Positions 26,826 through 36,057 are shown, counted from the stretch's first letter. The stretch: DNA of 64,000 bases from Chitinimonas viridis (GCF_030409555.1 NZ_JAUFPU010000008.1:248001-312000); one strand, 5' to 3'. Notes: generated by a model from the sequence alone, not told the origin. Made by a program: numbers and translations.

Positions 26826-27602
26826 ATGTTTATTGATTCCCACTGTCATATTGATTTCCCCGAGCTTGCCGAACGCGCGGATGAGCTGATGGCCGCCATG
26901 GTGACCAATCGCGTCAGTCATGCGCTGTGTGTATCGGTCAATCTGCCGCACTGGCCCAATGTGATTGCCATGGCGGAGCGCTATCCGCATATCTATGCCT
27001 CGGTAGGCGTACATCCTGATTATGAGGATGAAGTCGAGCCTACCGTGGCGCAATTGGTGGCGCTGGCACAGCATCCCAAGGTGATTGCGATTGGTGAAAC
27101 AGGCCTGGACTACTATCGCCTGCAAGGCGACCTGGCATGGCAGCGCGAACGCTTCCGGGTGCATATCCGGGCAGCCAGGGCGACCGGCAAGCCGCTGATC
27201 GTCCATACCCGCAGTGCTTCGGACGATACCTTACGCATCATGGCCGAGGAAAATGCGGCGGAGGCCAGCGGGGTGATGCACTGCTTTACCGAATCGCAAG
27301 CTGTGGCTGATGCCGCTATTGCGCAGAATTTCTATATTTCCTTCTCTGGTATCGTCACCTTCAAGAAGGCGGAAGAGCTGAAGGAAGTGGCACGCACCAT
27401 TCCGCTGGAACGCATGCTGATCGAAACCGACTCGCCCTATCTGGCGCCCATGCCTTTCCGTGGCAAACAGAACCACCCGGCGCTGGTACGCCACGTGGCC
27501 GAGCATATTGCCGACCTGCGCGGTATTGCAGTGGAGGAGGTGGCGGCGGCCACCACGGCGAATTTTGCCCGCCTGTTCAAGCTGGAGGGCAAGCTGGCGT
27601 GA
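26826..27602 (+). CDS. tatD: TatD-family metal-dependent hydrolase
   Basis: This 258-residue protein is a TIM-barrel hydrolase of the YcfH/TatD family, with 3'-5' DNase or D-aminoacyl-tRNA deacylase activities reported in the family. Metal-binding residues are visible: FIDSHCHIDFPE at the N-terminus, GETGLDYY, IVHTRSA, MHCFTES and IETDSPYLAPMPFRGKQNHPA. ATG at 26826 fits the usual start MFIDSHCH. It overlaps the next gene by four bases (GTGA), so both are co-translated. The position behind holB-pilZ is common. Confidence 0.93.
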   Translation: MFIDSHCHIDFPELAERADELMAAMVTNRVSHALCVSVNLPHWPNVIAMAERYPHIYASVGVHPDYEDEVEPTVAQLVALAQHPKVIAIGETGLDYYRLQGDLAWQRERFRVHIRAARATGKPLIVHTRSASDDTLRIMAEENAAEASGVMHCFTESQAVADAAIAQNFYISFSGIVTFKKAEELKEVARTIPLERMLIETDSPYLAPMPFRGKQNHPALVRHVAEHIADLRGIAVEEVAAATTANFARLFKLEGKLA

Positions 27603-28363
27603 ATACCGAGGTCCTGATCCTGGGGTGTGGTTCCAGCGCAGGTACGCCGGCCATAGGTTGCCACTGCGCTACCTGCAGCTCGGACGATGCGCGTAATCGC
27701 CGCAGCCGGGCATCCAGCGTGGTCACCGTGGCAGGGCTGAGTTTTCTGATCGATACCGGGCCTGATCTGCGTACCCAGGCCCTGCGGGAAGGGCTGACCA
27801 AGGTAGATGCGGTGCTCTACACCCACCAGCACGCCGACCATATGAATGGCATCGATGACCTGCGTGCCTTCTGTTATGTCAACAAGGCCGCCATGCCGGT
27901 GTTTGGCAGCGATTACACCATGGCGGACATCCACACACGCTTCCACTACACCACGCTGCCACCAGGGCCGTGGTGGGAGCTGCCTTCGCTGCAGACCACG
28001 GCCGTGCATGGCGCTTTCTGCCATCGCGGGGTGGAGATCACGCCTATTCCAGTATTGCATGGCCGCTGGCCGGTCTATGGCTATCGCATCGGTAATGTCG
28101 CCTACCTGACGGATGTCTCGGAAATACCCGAGGCCAGCTTCGCGCTGCTACAGGGGCTGGATCTACTCCTGCTCGACTGCCTGCGGGAGCAGCCTCACCA
28201 CACTCACTTTGGCGTGGCGCAATCGCTGGCGGCAGCAGCGCGCATAGGCGCACGCCGTACTGTGCTGATCCATATGACCCACGAACTGGAGTACCACGCC
28301 CTGTCGCAGCGCATGCCGGCCGGGGTGGAAGTGGGGTATGACGGGATGCGGCTGGTGGCCTGA
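27599..28363 (+). CDS. MBL-fold metallo-hydrolase (PhnP-like)
   Basis: This 254-residue metallo-beta-lactamase-fold protein carries the HxHxDH metal site in YTHQHADHMNGIDDLR and downstream metal ligands in LTDVSEIPE and LIHMTHELEY. The N-terminal CGSSAGTPAIGCHCATC cluster is the structural zinc site seen in PhnP-like phosphodiesterases. The likely reaction is hydrolysis of a cyclic phosphate or phosphodiester, substrate unknown. The start is GTG at 27599, overlapping the tatD stop. No phosphonate genes are close. Confidence 0.88.
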   Translation: MNTEVLILGCGSSAGTPAIGCHCATCSSDDARNRRSRASSVVTVAGLSFLIDTGPDLRTQALREGLTKVDAVLYTHQHADHMNGIDDLRAFCYVNKAAMPVFGSDYTMADIHTRFHYTTLPPGPWWELPSLQTTAVHGAFCHRGVEITPIPVLHGRWPVYGYRIGNVAYLTDVSEIPEASFALLQGLDLLLLDCLREQPHHTHFGVAQSLAAAARIGARRTVLIHMTHELEYHALSQRMPAGVEVGYDGMRLVA

Positions 28364-28429
28364 TGCCGGTGACCCGCTGTGTCGTCGGTCGCTAAATAGG
28401 CCGGTCGCTTTTGGGTCCTGCCTAGGCAC

Positions 28430-28534
28430 TGCCAGCAAACCCTCTTCAGTCGGTGGCTTGCACCTCGTTGCCTGTTCACGCGCTTGTGCGCCTAGCCAGA
28501 ACCGCTACGCCGTGTTTTGTTCGCAACGCTAGGC
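28430..28534 (+). repeat. MITE-like intergenic repeat, copy A (divergent)
   Basis: The core cctagccagaaccgctacgc (28491-28510), followed by cgtgttttg, is identical over 20 bases with copy B at 42.3 kb. The left arm (gccagcaaaccctcttc) is more degenerate. The element lies between the metallo-hydrolase gene and the NADH dehydrogenase gene. It is the shortest match on its left side, so the outer limits are approximate. Confidence 0.6.
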
Positions 28535-28584
28535 CCCGCTACCGGGTAGAATGGCACTGTCCAATATATTCAACGGGGTGGTGT

Positions 28585-29904
28585 ATGGCGGATGACAGTC
28601 GATGTCCACGTATCGTGATCGTGGGTGGTGGCGCGGGGGGTCTGGAGTTGGCCAGCCGTTTGGGCGACCGCCTGGGTAAACGGGGGCGCGCCGAGGTACT
28701 GCTGGTCGATGCCAGTCGTACCCATATCTGGAAACCCATACTGCACCAGCTGGCTGCGGGCAGCTATGACAGCCACGCTGAAGAAATTGAATATCTGGCC
28801 CAGGCACGCTGGCACCACTTCCGGTTTCGCCAAGGTCGCCTGGCAGGCTTGGACCGCGAAGCGCGGGAAATCCTGATAGCGCCGCTGCTGGATGCCGATG
28901 GCCGGGAGATCATCGCTGCCCAGCGTGTGGGGTACGACTACCTGGTGCTGGCCGTGGGTAGCCAGACCAATGATTTCGGCACGCCCGGCGTGGCCGAGCA
29001 CGCCATACGTCTGGATAACCCTGATGCCGCTCGGCGCTTTCACGAACGCCTGATTGACGCCTGTCTGCGTGCGCACAACCAGCCGGTCGAGGCAGGCAGG
29101 GGGCGCATGACGGTGGCCATTATCGGCGCTGGCGCCACCGGGGTGGAACTGGCGGCGGAGCTGCATGCGGCTGCGCAGGTACTGGTGAGCTTTGGGCTGG
29201 AGCATATCGACCCAGAGCAGGATCTCAAGATCGTGCTGGTGGAAGCCAGTCAGCGCATTCTGGCCGCCTTGCCTGAGCGCCTGTCGACCGCCGCAGCCGT
29301 TGAATTGCGCAAGCTGGCGATAGAGATACATACCAATGAGCGGGTGGTGGAGGTGACCGAGGCCGGTGTGCGCATGGCGGGCGGCAGCTTTATTCCCAGC
29401 ACCCTGACGGTCTGGGCGGCCGGCATCAAGGCGGCGGACTTTCTCAAGGAGATTGGCGGGCTGGAGACCAATCGCATTAACCAGCTGTTGGTGGCACCTA
29501 CGCTGCAGACCACGCGCGATGAACGCATCTTTGCCTTTGGCGATTGTGCGGCCTGCCCCAATGGCCAAGGGGGCTGGGTACCGGCGCGGGCCCAGGCGGC
29601 ACACCAGCAGGCTACCCTGCTGGCACGCAATATAGAGCGCGCCCTGGCGGGCAAGCCGCTGAAGTCCTTTGCTTTTCAGGACTACGGCTCGCTGGTCTCA
29701 CTTTCCACCTACTCTTCGGTCGGCTCGCTGATGGGCAGCCTAGCGCGGGGCAGCCTGTTTGTAGAGGGCCAATTGGCCAAGCTGATGTATTGGGGCCTGC
29801 ACAAGCAGCATCAGCTCGCGCTGTCCGGCTTTACCCGTACCTTGCTCATTACCTTGTCGGAGTGGCTGGACCGGGTGCACCGGCCCAAGATCAAGCTGCA
29901 TTGA
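28585..29904 (+). CDS. ndh: Type II NADH:quinone oxidoreductase
   Basis: NDH-2 passes electrons from NADH to quinone without pumping protons. The 439-residue protein starts with the FAD-binding motif IVIVGGGAGGLELASRLG and has the NADH-binding motif VAIIGAGATGVELAAELH. FAFGDCAAC and VPARAQAAHQQA follow, and the C-terminus is hydrophobic/amphipathic (HKQHQLALSGFTRTLLITLSEWLDRV) for membrane binding. ATG at 28585 agrees with the family N-terminus. The gene is monocistronic. Confidence 0.9.
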   Translation: MADDSRCPRIVIVGGGAGGLELASRLGDRLGKRGRAEVLLVDASRTHIWKPILHQLAAGSYDSHAEEIEYLAQARWHHFRFRQGRLAGLDREAREILIAPLLDADGREIIAAQRVGYDYLVLAVGSQTNDFGTPGVAEHAIRLDNPDAARRFHERLIDACLRAHNQPVEAGRGRMTVAIIGAGATGVELAAELHAAAQVLVSFGLEHIDPEQDLKIVLVEASQRILAALPERLSTAAAVELRKLAIEIHTNERVVEVTEAGVRMAGGSFIPSTLTVWAAGIKAADFLKEIGGLETNRINQLLVAPTLQTTRDERIFAFGDCAACPNGQGGWVPARAQAAHQQATLLARNIERALAGKPLKSFAFQDYGSLVSLSTYSSVGSLMGSLARGSLFVEGQLAKLMYWGLHKQHQLALSGFTRTLLITLSEWLDRVHRPKIKLH

Positions 29905-29936
29905 TAGTGGGCCGCACAGGCAAACCGTTGATTAGC

Positions 29937-29966
29937 TTGCAGGGTTGACACTTTAGCGGCTAGAAT
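29937..29966 (+). promoter_or_regulatory. Candidate sigma-70 promoter of the rpsF operon
   Basis: TTGCAG (29937-29942) and TAGAAT (29961-29966) are separated by 18 bases and lie 68 bases upstream of rpsF. A second TTGACA at 29945 is too close to the same -10 box to be its partner. The rpsF start is preceded by AAGGAGA. Confidence 0.4.
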
Positions 29967-30034
29967 GGTCGGCTTTCCACCTTGCCTTACCGTTACCGCA
30001 TGACGGAAGGCTGATTAATCCGCAAGGAGATCAC

Positions 30035-30406
30035 ATGCGACACTACGAAATCGTGTTCATCGTGCATCCCGATCAAAGCGAGCAAGTGCCCGCCATGATC
30101 GAGCGCTACAAGACGATGATTACCAACGACGGCGGCAAGATCCATCGCCTCGAAGACTGGGGCCGTCGCCAGATGGCTTACCCGATTCAAAAGATGCACA
30201 AGGCACACTACGTGCTGATGAACATCGAAATCGGTCAAGGCACCCTGGACGAACTGGAACACGCGTTCAAGTTCAACGACGCTGTGCTGCGCCACCTCAC
30301 CCTGAAGACCGAGCGTGCTGTTACTGAGGCATCGCCGATGATGAAGGAAGAGAAGTCCAAGTCGCTGACCACGGCTCCTGAAGCCAAGGAAGCGGCAGCA
30401 GCCTGA
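30035..30406 (+). CDS. rpsF: 30S ribosomal protein bS6
   Basis: bS6 binds 16S rRNA together with bS18 in the small subunit platform. The 123-residue protein begins [25 protein letters not shown] and contains the typical [22 protein letters not shown]. The C-terminus has a non-conserved Ala/Glu/Lys-rich extension ([19 protein letters not shown]). It is the first gene of the rpsF-priB-rpsR-rplI operon. Confidence 0.98.
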   Translation: MRHYEIVFIVHPDQSEQVPAMIERYKTMITNDGGKIHRLEDWGRRQMAYPIQKMHKAHYVLMNIEIGQGTLDELEHAFKFNDAVLRHLTLKTERAVTEASPMMKEEKSKSLTTAPEAKEAAAA

Positions 30407-30420
30407 TCAGGCCTACTGGC

Positions 30421-30729
30421 TTGAGCGCGCGCAACCAGGTCGTGGCCCACGGCCAAGTGCTCGATCTCCAGCCCTTGCGTTACACCCCGGCCGGCATTCC
30501 GGCGGTTGAATTCAAGCTCATGCATGAATCAACCCAGACGGAAGCCGGAGCTGAGCGGCAAATACAGTGCGAAATGCCCTGTGTATGCCTGGGTGATAAG
30601 GCCAAGGGGTTGGCGAGCCTGGCGGAGGGGTCGGAAATCCTGATCAAGGGTTTCCTGGCCGGACGCAGTCAGCGCTACAAGCACAGCCTGGTTCTGCACA
30701 TAACCGACTGGAAGCGTGTCACCGAATAA
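30421..30729 (+). CDS. priB: Primosomal replication protein N
   Basis: PriB is an OB-fold single-strand DNA-binding protein of the replication-restart primosome. The 102-residue protein is preceded by a TTG codon at 30421 as the likely start. Residues NQVVAHGQVLDLQPLRYTPAGIPAVEFKLMHESTQ and SEILIKGFLAGRSQRYKHSLVLHITDW match the family. Location between rpsF and rpsR is the standard place for priB in beta- and gammaproteobacteria. The TTG start should be weaker than those of the flanking ribosomal genes, giving lower PriB output. Confidence 0.93.
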   Translation: MSARNQVVAHGQVLDLQPLRYTPAGIPAVEFKLMHESTQTEAGAERQIQCEMPCVCLGDKAKGLASLAEGSEILIKGFLAGRSQRYKHSLVLHITDWKRVTE

Positions 30730-30771
30730 ATCGTGCGCGGTTCCACAGTTTTCTGAATTCAAGAGGTCATC

Positions 30772-30999
30772 ATGTCCCGTCATCTGTTCAAGCGTCGCAA
30801 GTTTTGCCGCTTCACCGCCGAAGGCATCAAGGAAGTTGATTACAAAGACGTCAACTTGCTGAAGGATTTCATCAACGAGAACGGCAAGATCATCCCGGCT
30901 CGTATCACTGGCACCAAGGCCCGCTATCAGCGTCAGTTGTCCGACGCCATCAAGCGCGCGCGCTTCCTGGCGCTGATGCCTTACACCGACAAGCACTAA
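30772..30999 (+). CDS. rpsR: 30S ribosomal protein bS18
   Basis: This 75-residue protein has the bS18 pattern [25 protein letters not shown] and [29 protein letters not shown]. It binds 16S rRNA with bS6. AAGAGG lies before ATG at 30772. It follows priB by 42 bases and precedes rplI by 15. Confidence 0.98.
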   Translation: MSRHLFKRRKFCRFTAEGIKEVDYKDVNLLKDFINENGKIIPARITGTKARYQRQLSDAIKRARFLALMPYTDKH

Positions 31000-31014
31000 G
31001 CCGGAGCCGCCAAC

Positions 31015-31461
31015 ATGCAAATCATTCTGCTCGAAAAAGTCGCAAACCTGGGTACCCTGGGCGACATCGTCAAGGTCAAGGATGGCTACGCCCGTAACTT
31101 CCTGATCCCCCAAGGCAAGGCCAAGCGTGCAACCGACGCTAACCTGAAGGCTTTTGAAGCCCGCCGTGCCGATCTGGAAAAGCAACAAGCCGAGATCCTG
31201 GCTGGTGCCCAAGCCCGTGCCGAGAAGCTGGTCGACTTCGCTGTCACCATCTCGCAAAAGGCTGGTGTGGATGGCCGTCTGTTCGGTTCCGTCACCAACC
31301 ACGACATCGCTGAAGCCATTTCCGCTGCTGGCGTGCCGGTGGTGAAGATGGAAGTGCGTCTGCCAGAAGGCCCGTTCAAGGCCATCGGCGAATACGATGT
31401 GGTCATTGCTCTGCACCACGACGTAACGGCCAACGTGAAGGTTACGGTGGTTGGCGCCTAA
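31015..31461 (+). CDS. rplI: 50S ribosomal protein bL9
   Basis: This 148-residue protein has the bL9 N-terminal domain ([36 protein letters not shown]), the connecting long helix (about 45-75) and the C-terminal rRNA-binding domain ([14 protein letters not shown]...[21 protein letters not shown]). It binds 23S rRNA near the L1 stalk. It is the last gene of the operon and is followed by a strong terminator. Confidence 0.98.
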   Translation: MQIILLEKVANLGTLGDIVKVKDGYARNFLIPQGKAKRATDANLKAFEARRADLEKQQAEILAGAQARAEKLVDFAVTISQKAGVDGRLFGSVTNHDIAEAISAAGVPVVKMEVRLPEGPFKAIGEYDVVIALHHDVTANVKVTVVGA

Positions 31462-31485
31462 TCAGCGCAGCTGGTAGTAAACAAG

Positions 31486-31520
31486 AAAAGGGATTCGGCT
31501 AGCCGGGTCCCTTTTTTGTT
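31486..31520 (+). terminator. Terminator of the rpsF-priB-rpsR-rplI operon
   Basis: Inverted repeat aaaaggga (31486-31493) / tcccttttt (31508-31516) enclosing ttcggctagccggg, with a run of six T. It lies 25 bases after the rplI stop. Confidence 0.9.
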
Positions 31521-31662
31521 GCCTGCATGTTTTACCTGTCGCAGCCGCGCCCGAGATTCTATACTTCGCGAGCGCGAAAACCGGCATGGCCGATGGGGAA
31601 GCCACCACGTTGTACCCCGGCCAACCCCGACACCCCGTCGCGCCAAACACTGAAGTGTATTG

Positions 31663-33468
31663 ATGAGCAATAAGCTGACCAATCCGACCGATATTGCGCG
31701 CGAGACGCTCAAGCAGCTCGCCGTCCGCCGCGTTGCGCCCACCCCCGAGCGCTACGAGGAACTCTATTACGAAATCTCTGACGGCAAGGCACGGCCTTCT
31801 GGCGGTGCCAATCTGCTGGTGGTGGAGATGGCGGCAGCGTTGCGCAAGCTACCCCGGCAGACACCGGAGCTGTTGCGTGACCTGGCCCTGATAGAAAAGG
31901 CTGCCAGCCAGGGCGATTGGAGCAGCATACCGCCCATGCTGATGCAGGCCATTGAATCCCAGGGTGGACAGGCCAGCCTGGTGCGTGCCTGGGCAGAGTT
32001 GATACGCGAGCTGGTGACGCAATGGGATTTGCGCAGCCCGCATTTCACTCATTCGCGAAAGCAGGAGTCGCTGGCCAAGGTTTTGCTGAATTTCGGCAAC
32101 TATCCCAGCCTGTTGAACGAAAAATTGGATGCATTGGTGCGCAGCTGGGCCGATGGCTCGGGCGGGGCGGGCGATATTGAACCGGTTTCTGGCGCGCCGG
32201 CCGAAGCTGCGGCGCAGGTGGATGCGGCACCCGCCAAGACAGTGGCAGCTGCGATCGATTGGCACCACTGGCGCGAAATGCTGGTGACCTCGCTGCGGCT
32301 GGGTATTGCCGAGCGATTGCAAACCTACCCGGATCTGGCTGAAGAGGCCATGAGCCTGGCCCAGGCGGCCGAGGCTGTGTCCAGCGAGCAGGGCCTGGAG
32401 TTCCTGGCGCAGCGGCTCAAGAAGTTCTGGGTACAGCTCGAGCTCAAGAGCGAACGTGACAGCCGTATCTCCACAGGCTTGATCAATCTGCTGCTGTTGC
32501 TGACCGACAATCTCGCCGCCCTGTCGGGTGATGATACCTGGGTGCAGGGCCAGATCGCCGTGGTCCGCGATATCCTGGCCCAGCCCTTGAGTATGAATCG
32601 CTTGTACGAAGCCGAGGTGGGCTTCAAGGAAGTGGTCATCAAGCAGGGGCAGCTGCGGCACAGCCTGGACGAAACCCAGGAAGCCCTCAAGAGCATGATC
32701 TCCCTGTTTATCGACCGCCTGGGTAGCATGGCGGATACCACTGGGGGCTATCACGACAAGATCGAGGTCTACGCAGACCGTATTGAAGCTACCCAGGGCA
32801 TAGGGGACCTCAAGCAGCTGCTGGACGAACTGATGCAGGATACCCGCGTGATGCAGCTGGATATGGCACGTTCACGCGAAGATCTATTGGCAGCCCGTGC
32901 CAAGGCCGAGGCGGCAGATGGCAGGGTGAAGGAGCTGGAGGCGGAGCTGCGGGCCATCAGCGAGAAGGTGCGCGAGGATCAACTGACCGGCGCCTTGAAC
33001 CGGCGTGGTTTTGACGAGGCCTTTGCCACTGAGATCGCCCGCATGGAGCGGAGTGGCAAGCCGCTGTGCCTGGCCCTGCTCGATATCGACAACTTCAAGA
33101 AGCTGAATGATCAACGCGGACACCAGGCAGGTGATGACGCCTTGATTCATCTGGTGCAGGTGATCAAGGATGTGTTGCGGCCTACCGATACCATCGCCCG
33201 CTACGGCGGAGAGGAATTCGTTGTGCTGATGCCGGAGTCGGTGCTGAGTGAGTCGGCCAATGTCATGCGGCGGGTACAGCGCGAGCTGACCAAGCGCTTC
33301 TTCCTGCACAACAACGAGCGTGTACTGATCACCTTCTCGGCTGGCGTTACCCGCTTTATCAAGGGCGAGGATCAAGAAGCGGCGGTGGAGCGGGCTGACC
33401 AGGCCATGTATGAGGCCAAGAAATCCGGCAAGAACCAGGTCAATGTGGCCGAGCCTCCCAAGGGCTGA
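31663..33468 (+). CDS. Diguanylate cyclase with GGEEF motif and I-site
   Basis: The C-terminal 170 residues form a GGDEF domain that makes cyclic di-GMP from two GTP. The active-site motif is GGEEF (515-519) and the inhibitory I-site RPTD (506-509) lies exactly five residues before it, so product inhibition is expected. The N-terminal 430 residues lack membrane helices and have a helical, partly coiled-coil character. The stretch DIARETLKQLAVRRVAPTPERYEELYYEI is typical of a group of betaproteobacterial cyclases of unknown input. ATG at 31663 is chosen; a TTG just before it gives one extra residue. The gene is monocistronic. Confidence 0.92.
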   Translation: MSNKLTNPTDIARETLKQLAVRRVAPTPERYEELYYEISDGKARPSGGANLLVVEMAAALRKLPRQTPELLRDLALIEKAASQGDWSSIPPMLMQAIESQGGQASLVRAWAELIRELVTQWDLRSPHFTHSRKQESLAKVLLNFGNYPSLLNEKLDALVRSWADGSGGAGDIEPVSGAPAEAAAQVDAAPAKTVAAAIDWHHWREMLVTSLRLGIAERLQTYPDLAEEAMSLAQAAEAVSSEQGLEFLAQRLKKFWVQLELKSERDSRISTGLINLLLLLTDNLAALSGDDTWVQGQIAVVRDILAQPLSMNRLYEAEVGFKEVVIKQGQLRHSLDETQEALKSMISLFIDRLGSMADTTGGYHDKIEVYADRIEATQGIGDLKQLLDELMQDTRVMQLDMARSREDLLAARAKAEAADGRVKELEAELRAISEKVREDQLTGALNRRGFDEAFATEIARMERSGKPLCLALLDIDNFKKLNDQRGHQAGDDALIHLVQVIKDVLRPTDTIARYGGEEFVVLMPESVLSESANVMRRVQRELTKRFFLHNNERVLITFSAGVTRFIKGEDQEAAVERADQAMYEAKKSGKNQVNVAEPPKG

Positions 33469-33594
33469 CAGGTGGCTTGCTGGGTGCGGCATGGGGGCGG
33501 GGCTCAGGGGAGAGCCAACTGGTTCAGGCTGTGCTGGCGTTTAGCGCCAGGGTCGCCGTCCATCAATACCTTAAGTTCCTGACAGGCGCTAGGC

Positions 33595-34146
33595 ATGGAA
33601 GCAGTCAATCCCTATGACAGCCCCACCAGTGATCTGGCGACTACCGAAGGTAGCCACTACACACCGCGCTTCTGGGCCCTGGGCGGCCGCTTAGGTCGGT
33701 TGCGCTATCTGGCATACAGTCTGGCGATGGGTGCCTTGGGCTTTGTGCTGTTTATTGCCAGCGTGGTGGCCTTGAGCATGATCATCAGCGGTGGCGATAT
33801 GGTCATGGTGGTCATGGGGCTGGATTGGCTAGCTGGCATAGCCGGCCAGCTGGTGATCGCTGGTCGCCGGCTACATGATCTGGGACGCAGCCGCTGGTGG
33901 TTGCTGCTGTGCCTGTTGCCACTCATTAATCTGCTACTGCTGGCCTACCTGATTTTTGCCCCAGGGCAGCCCCACGCCAATCGCTTTGGCCCAGCACCGG
34001 TGGCGAATGGTGTTGGTGTGATCGTGGCAGCCTGCCTGGTACCCATGGTGGCCGTGTTGTTAGGGCTGCTCGGGGTGCTGGCCGTGCAGCAGTACCAGTC
34101 CTTGGAGCGGCATTCCCGCAATCTGCCGGCGGCGCCGCGCAACTAG
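33595..34146 (+). CDS. DUF805-family membrane protein, 183 aa
   Basis: The DUF805 domain is seen as GRLGRLRYLAYSLAM, membrane helices at about 45-70 and 75-95, then IAGRRLHDLGRSRWWLLLCLLPLINLLLLAYLIFAPGQPHANRFGPAP. A further helix follows (VGVIVAACLVPMVAVLLGLLGVLAVQQYQ). DUF805 proteins are inner-membrane proteins of unknown role. This gene is a tandem paralogue of the next one: both begin with NPY(D/H)SP, share YxPRF(W/F)xxxGRLGR and end in a helix plus QQY/PQY. Confidence 0.8.
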   Translation: MEAVNPYDSPTSDLATTEGSHYTPRFWALGGRLGRLRYLAYSLAMGALGFVLFIASVVALSMIISGGDMVMVVMGLDWLAGIAGQLVIAGRRLHDLGRSRWWLLLCLLPLINLLLLAYLIFAPGQPHANRFGPAPVANGVGVIVAACLVPMVAVLLGLLGVLAVQQYQSLERHSRNLPAAPRN

Positions 34147-34275
34147 TTTGTGGGGCTTTGGGTACACCGTGCTTCGGCTTCTGTGGTGCGCCGCATGCCT
34201 ATGATAAATTCCCGCCTTGCCTGCGGACTGGCAGTCTGCTGGTGATATCCCTCATATTTTTCATCTGGTGTGCTC

Positions 34276-34851
34276 ATGACGACTAACAATCCCTATCACA
34301 GCCCTAATGCCCAACTTGATCAATTTGATGATCAGGAAACCTATAGCCCGCGCTTTTTCTCGGTGGATGGCAGGCTCGGTCGCGTGCGCTACATCGCCTA
34401 CACCATGGGTGCGACGCTGCTGGGCTATCTGCTGATTGCTGTGGCCGGCGCCGCCGCGATAGGCAGTGAGACCTTGGGCATCCTACTGATGGGTGTGGCG
34501 GTCTTCCTGATGCTTGCCGCAACTATCGTGGTTGTCGGCCGGCGCCTGCACGACCTGGACATGAGCCGCTGGTTTTCGCTGCTCATGCTGGTGCCCCTGA
34601 TCAACACGTTGTTTGGTCTGTATCTGATGTTTGCACCTGGTACCAAGGGGCGTAACCGCTTCGGCCCCATGCCCGAGCAGAACGGCAGGAGCGTTATCGT
34701 GGTGGCGTGTATTGTCCCGGCAGTGGCTATCATCGGTATCCTGGCGGCCATTGCCATACCTCAGTATGCCGAGTACACCAAGCGAGCCAAGGCGGCACAG
34801 CAGCAAGGACAACCTGCTGCGCCAGCGCAGATACCCGAGGCCTCGGAGTAA
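34276..34851 (+). CDS. DUF805-family membrane protein with pilin-like C-terminal helix, 191 aa
   Basis: The DUF805 part (residues about 25-135) has FSVDGRLGRVRYIAYTMG and VVGRRLHDLDMSRWFSLLMLVPLIN. After FGPMPEQNGRS the C-terminal segment reads VPAVAIIGILAAIAIPQYAEY, very close to the mature N-terminal helix of type IV pilins, though no prepilin peptidase site (G-F-T-L-I-E) precedes it. ATG at 34276 is used; a GTG at 34270 is alternative. It is the second of two tandem paralogues, 130 bases after the first. Confidence 0.8.
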   Translation: MTTNNPYHSPNAQLDQFDDQETYSPRFFSVDGRLGRVRYIAYTMGATLLGYLLIAVAGAAAIGSETLGILLMGVAVFLMLAATIVVVGRRLHDLDMSRWFSLLMLVPLINTLFGLYLMFAPGTKGRNRFGPMPEQNGRSVIVVACIVPAVAIIGILAAIAIPQYAEYTKRAKAAQQQGQPAAPAQIPEASE

Positions 34852-34905
34852 GACCTGGAACAGGCTCTTAGGTGCCGGGAGGGGCGGACTGAGGCCAGGC
34901 CCCGT

Positions 34906-35373
34906 CTAAATCACCCCACCGGCAAATCCGTGCTGCCGCCATGCCTCAAACACGGTTACTGCTACTGCATTGGACAGATTGAGGCTGCGATTGTCGGGCC
35001 GCATGGGTAGTTTGATGCGGCGATCGGCGGCAAAGCCATCGCGCAGGCCTGCCGGCAGGCCGGCGGACTCCTGGCCGAACAAAAAAGCATCGCCGGGCTG
35101 GTAGGCTACTTGGTCGAAGCGGGTAGACCCTTTGGTGGTCATGGCAAAAATCCGCCGCCCGGCAAAGGCGGCCTGGCAGGCCTCCCAGTTCTCATGTACC
35201 TGCATCTGTGCATACTCGTGGTAATCCAGCCCGGCGCGACGCAGCTTGGCATCATCGAGTGGAAAACCCAGTGGCTTGACCAAATGCAGTTCGCAGCCGG
35301 TATTGGCGCATAGCCGTATGACGTTGCCGGTGTTAGGTGGGATTTCGGGCTGGAACAGGATGACGGCGAACAT
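34906..35373 (-). CDS. trmL: tRNA (cytidine/uridine-2'-O)-methyltransferase
   Basis: TrmL is a SPOUT-class enzyme that methylates the wobble base (position 34) of some tRNA-Leu species. The 155-residue protein has the family motifs PEIPPNTGNVIRLCANTG, FLFGQESAGLP and the C-terminal knot LPMRPDNRSLNLSNAVAVTVFEAWRQ. ATG at 35373 gives the normal start MFAVILFQPEIPPNTGN; upstream in-frame starts only add a Ser/Arg-rich leader. Next minus-strand gene upstream is the cupin gene. Confidence 0.95.
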   Translation of the reverse strand: MFAVILFQPEIPPNTGNVIRLCANTGCELHLVKPLGFPLDDAKLRRAGLDYHEYAQMQVHENWEACQAAFAGRRIFAMTTKGSTRFDQVAYQPGDAFLFGQESAGLPAGLRDGFAADRRIKLPMRPDNRSLNLSNAVAVTVFEAWRQHGFAGGVI

Positions 35374-35494
35374 GGTGTGCGGATCTGGGTTGCAGGGTGG
35401 GGCATGATAGCAGTGCGCAGTCTGTTGGCACCGACGTCGATGGGCCACCACGCTGCGCTCGAGGCGTGTGGCTGACCCCATTATATCCTTCAGC

Positions 35495-36004
35495 TTAGCC
35501 GGCCAGCTTGCCGCGCAGGGCATCGGGCAGGCCATCGTGGTCACCTAGTGGCCGCTTGGGGTGATCTGGCCACCACAAACCACCTATCTCGGCATTACGC
35601 TCAGGATGCAGGGGGTAGTGCACCTGATTGTCGCTGCGCCGGGTATCGCCGACGACCAGCAGGCGCACAGTGGCATCGGTGTTATTGATGAAGGTGTGCG
35701 CCAGGCCATCGCCGGGTTTGAAACCGACACCGTCGCCGGGCGCCAGCCGGTGTAGCTCGCCGTCCAGCCAGACATCCGGCGTGCCTTCAATCACATAGGC
35801 AAATTCTTCTTCTGTGCTCTCGGCGTGAGGCCATGACGTGCGGCTACCGGGCGGCAGGGTTTCATGGTGTATGCCCAAACGGCTGAGGCCGAATACCCTG
35901 CCGAAGGGTGAGCCTAGGCTCAGTGATTCGGTGCTGCCGGGATAGTGGCCGGCCTCGGTTTCCTGTATCTCGGTGTAGTGCTTGATGCAGTCGGGTCTGC
36001 GCAT
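35495..36004 (-). CDS. Cupin-domain protein, 169 aa
   Basis: The central part is a cupin barrel: GIHHETLPPGSRTSWPHAESTEEEFAYVIEG (metal-site His and Glu residues), then PGDGVGFKPGDGLAHTFINNTDATVRLLVVG. The substrate is unknown. The N-terminus RRPDCIKHYTEIQETEAGHYPGSTE and the C-terminus NAEIGGLWWPDHPKRPLGDHD are typical of a common, uncharacterised proteobacterial cupin. ATG at 36004. The region to comF contains nothing else. Confidence 0.82.
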   Translation of the reverse strand: MRRPDCIKHYTEIQETEAGHYPGSTESLSLGSPFGRVFGLSRLGIHHETLPPGSRTSWPHAESTEEEFAYVIEGTPDVWLDGELHRLAPGDGVGFKPGDGLAHTFINNTDATVRLLVVGDTRRSDNQVHYPLHPERNAEIGGLWWPDHPKRPLGDHDGLPDALRGKLAG

Positions 36005-36057
36005 GGTAGGTGTACTCTGGGTTGATTTTGGACGCAGGGCTAGGCGGGTGGCCGCCC

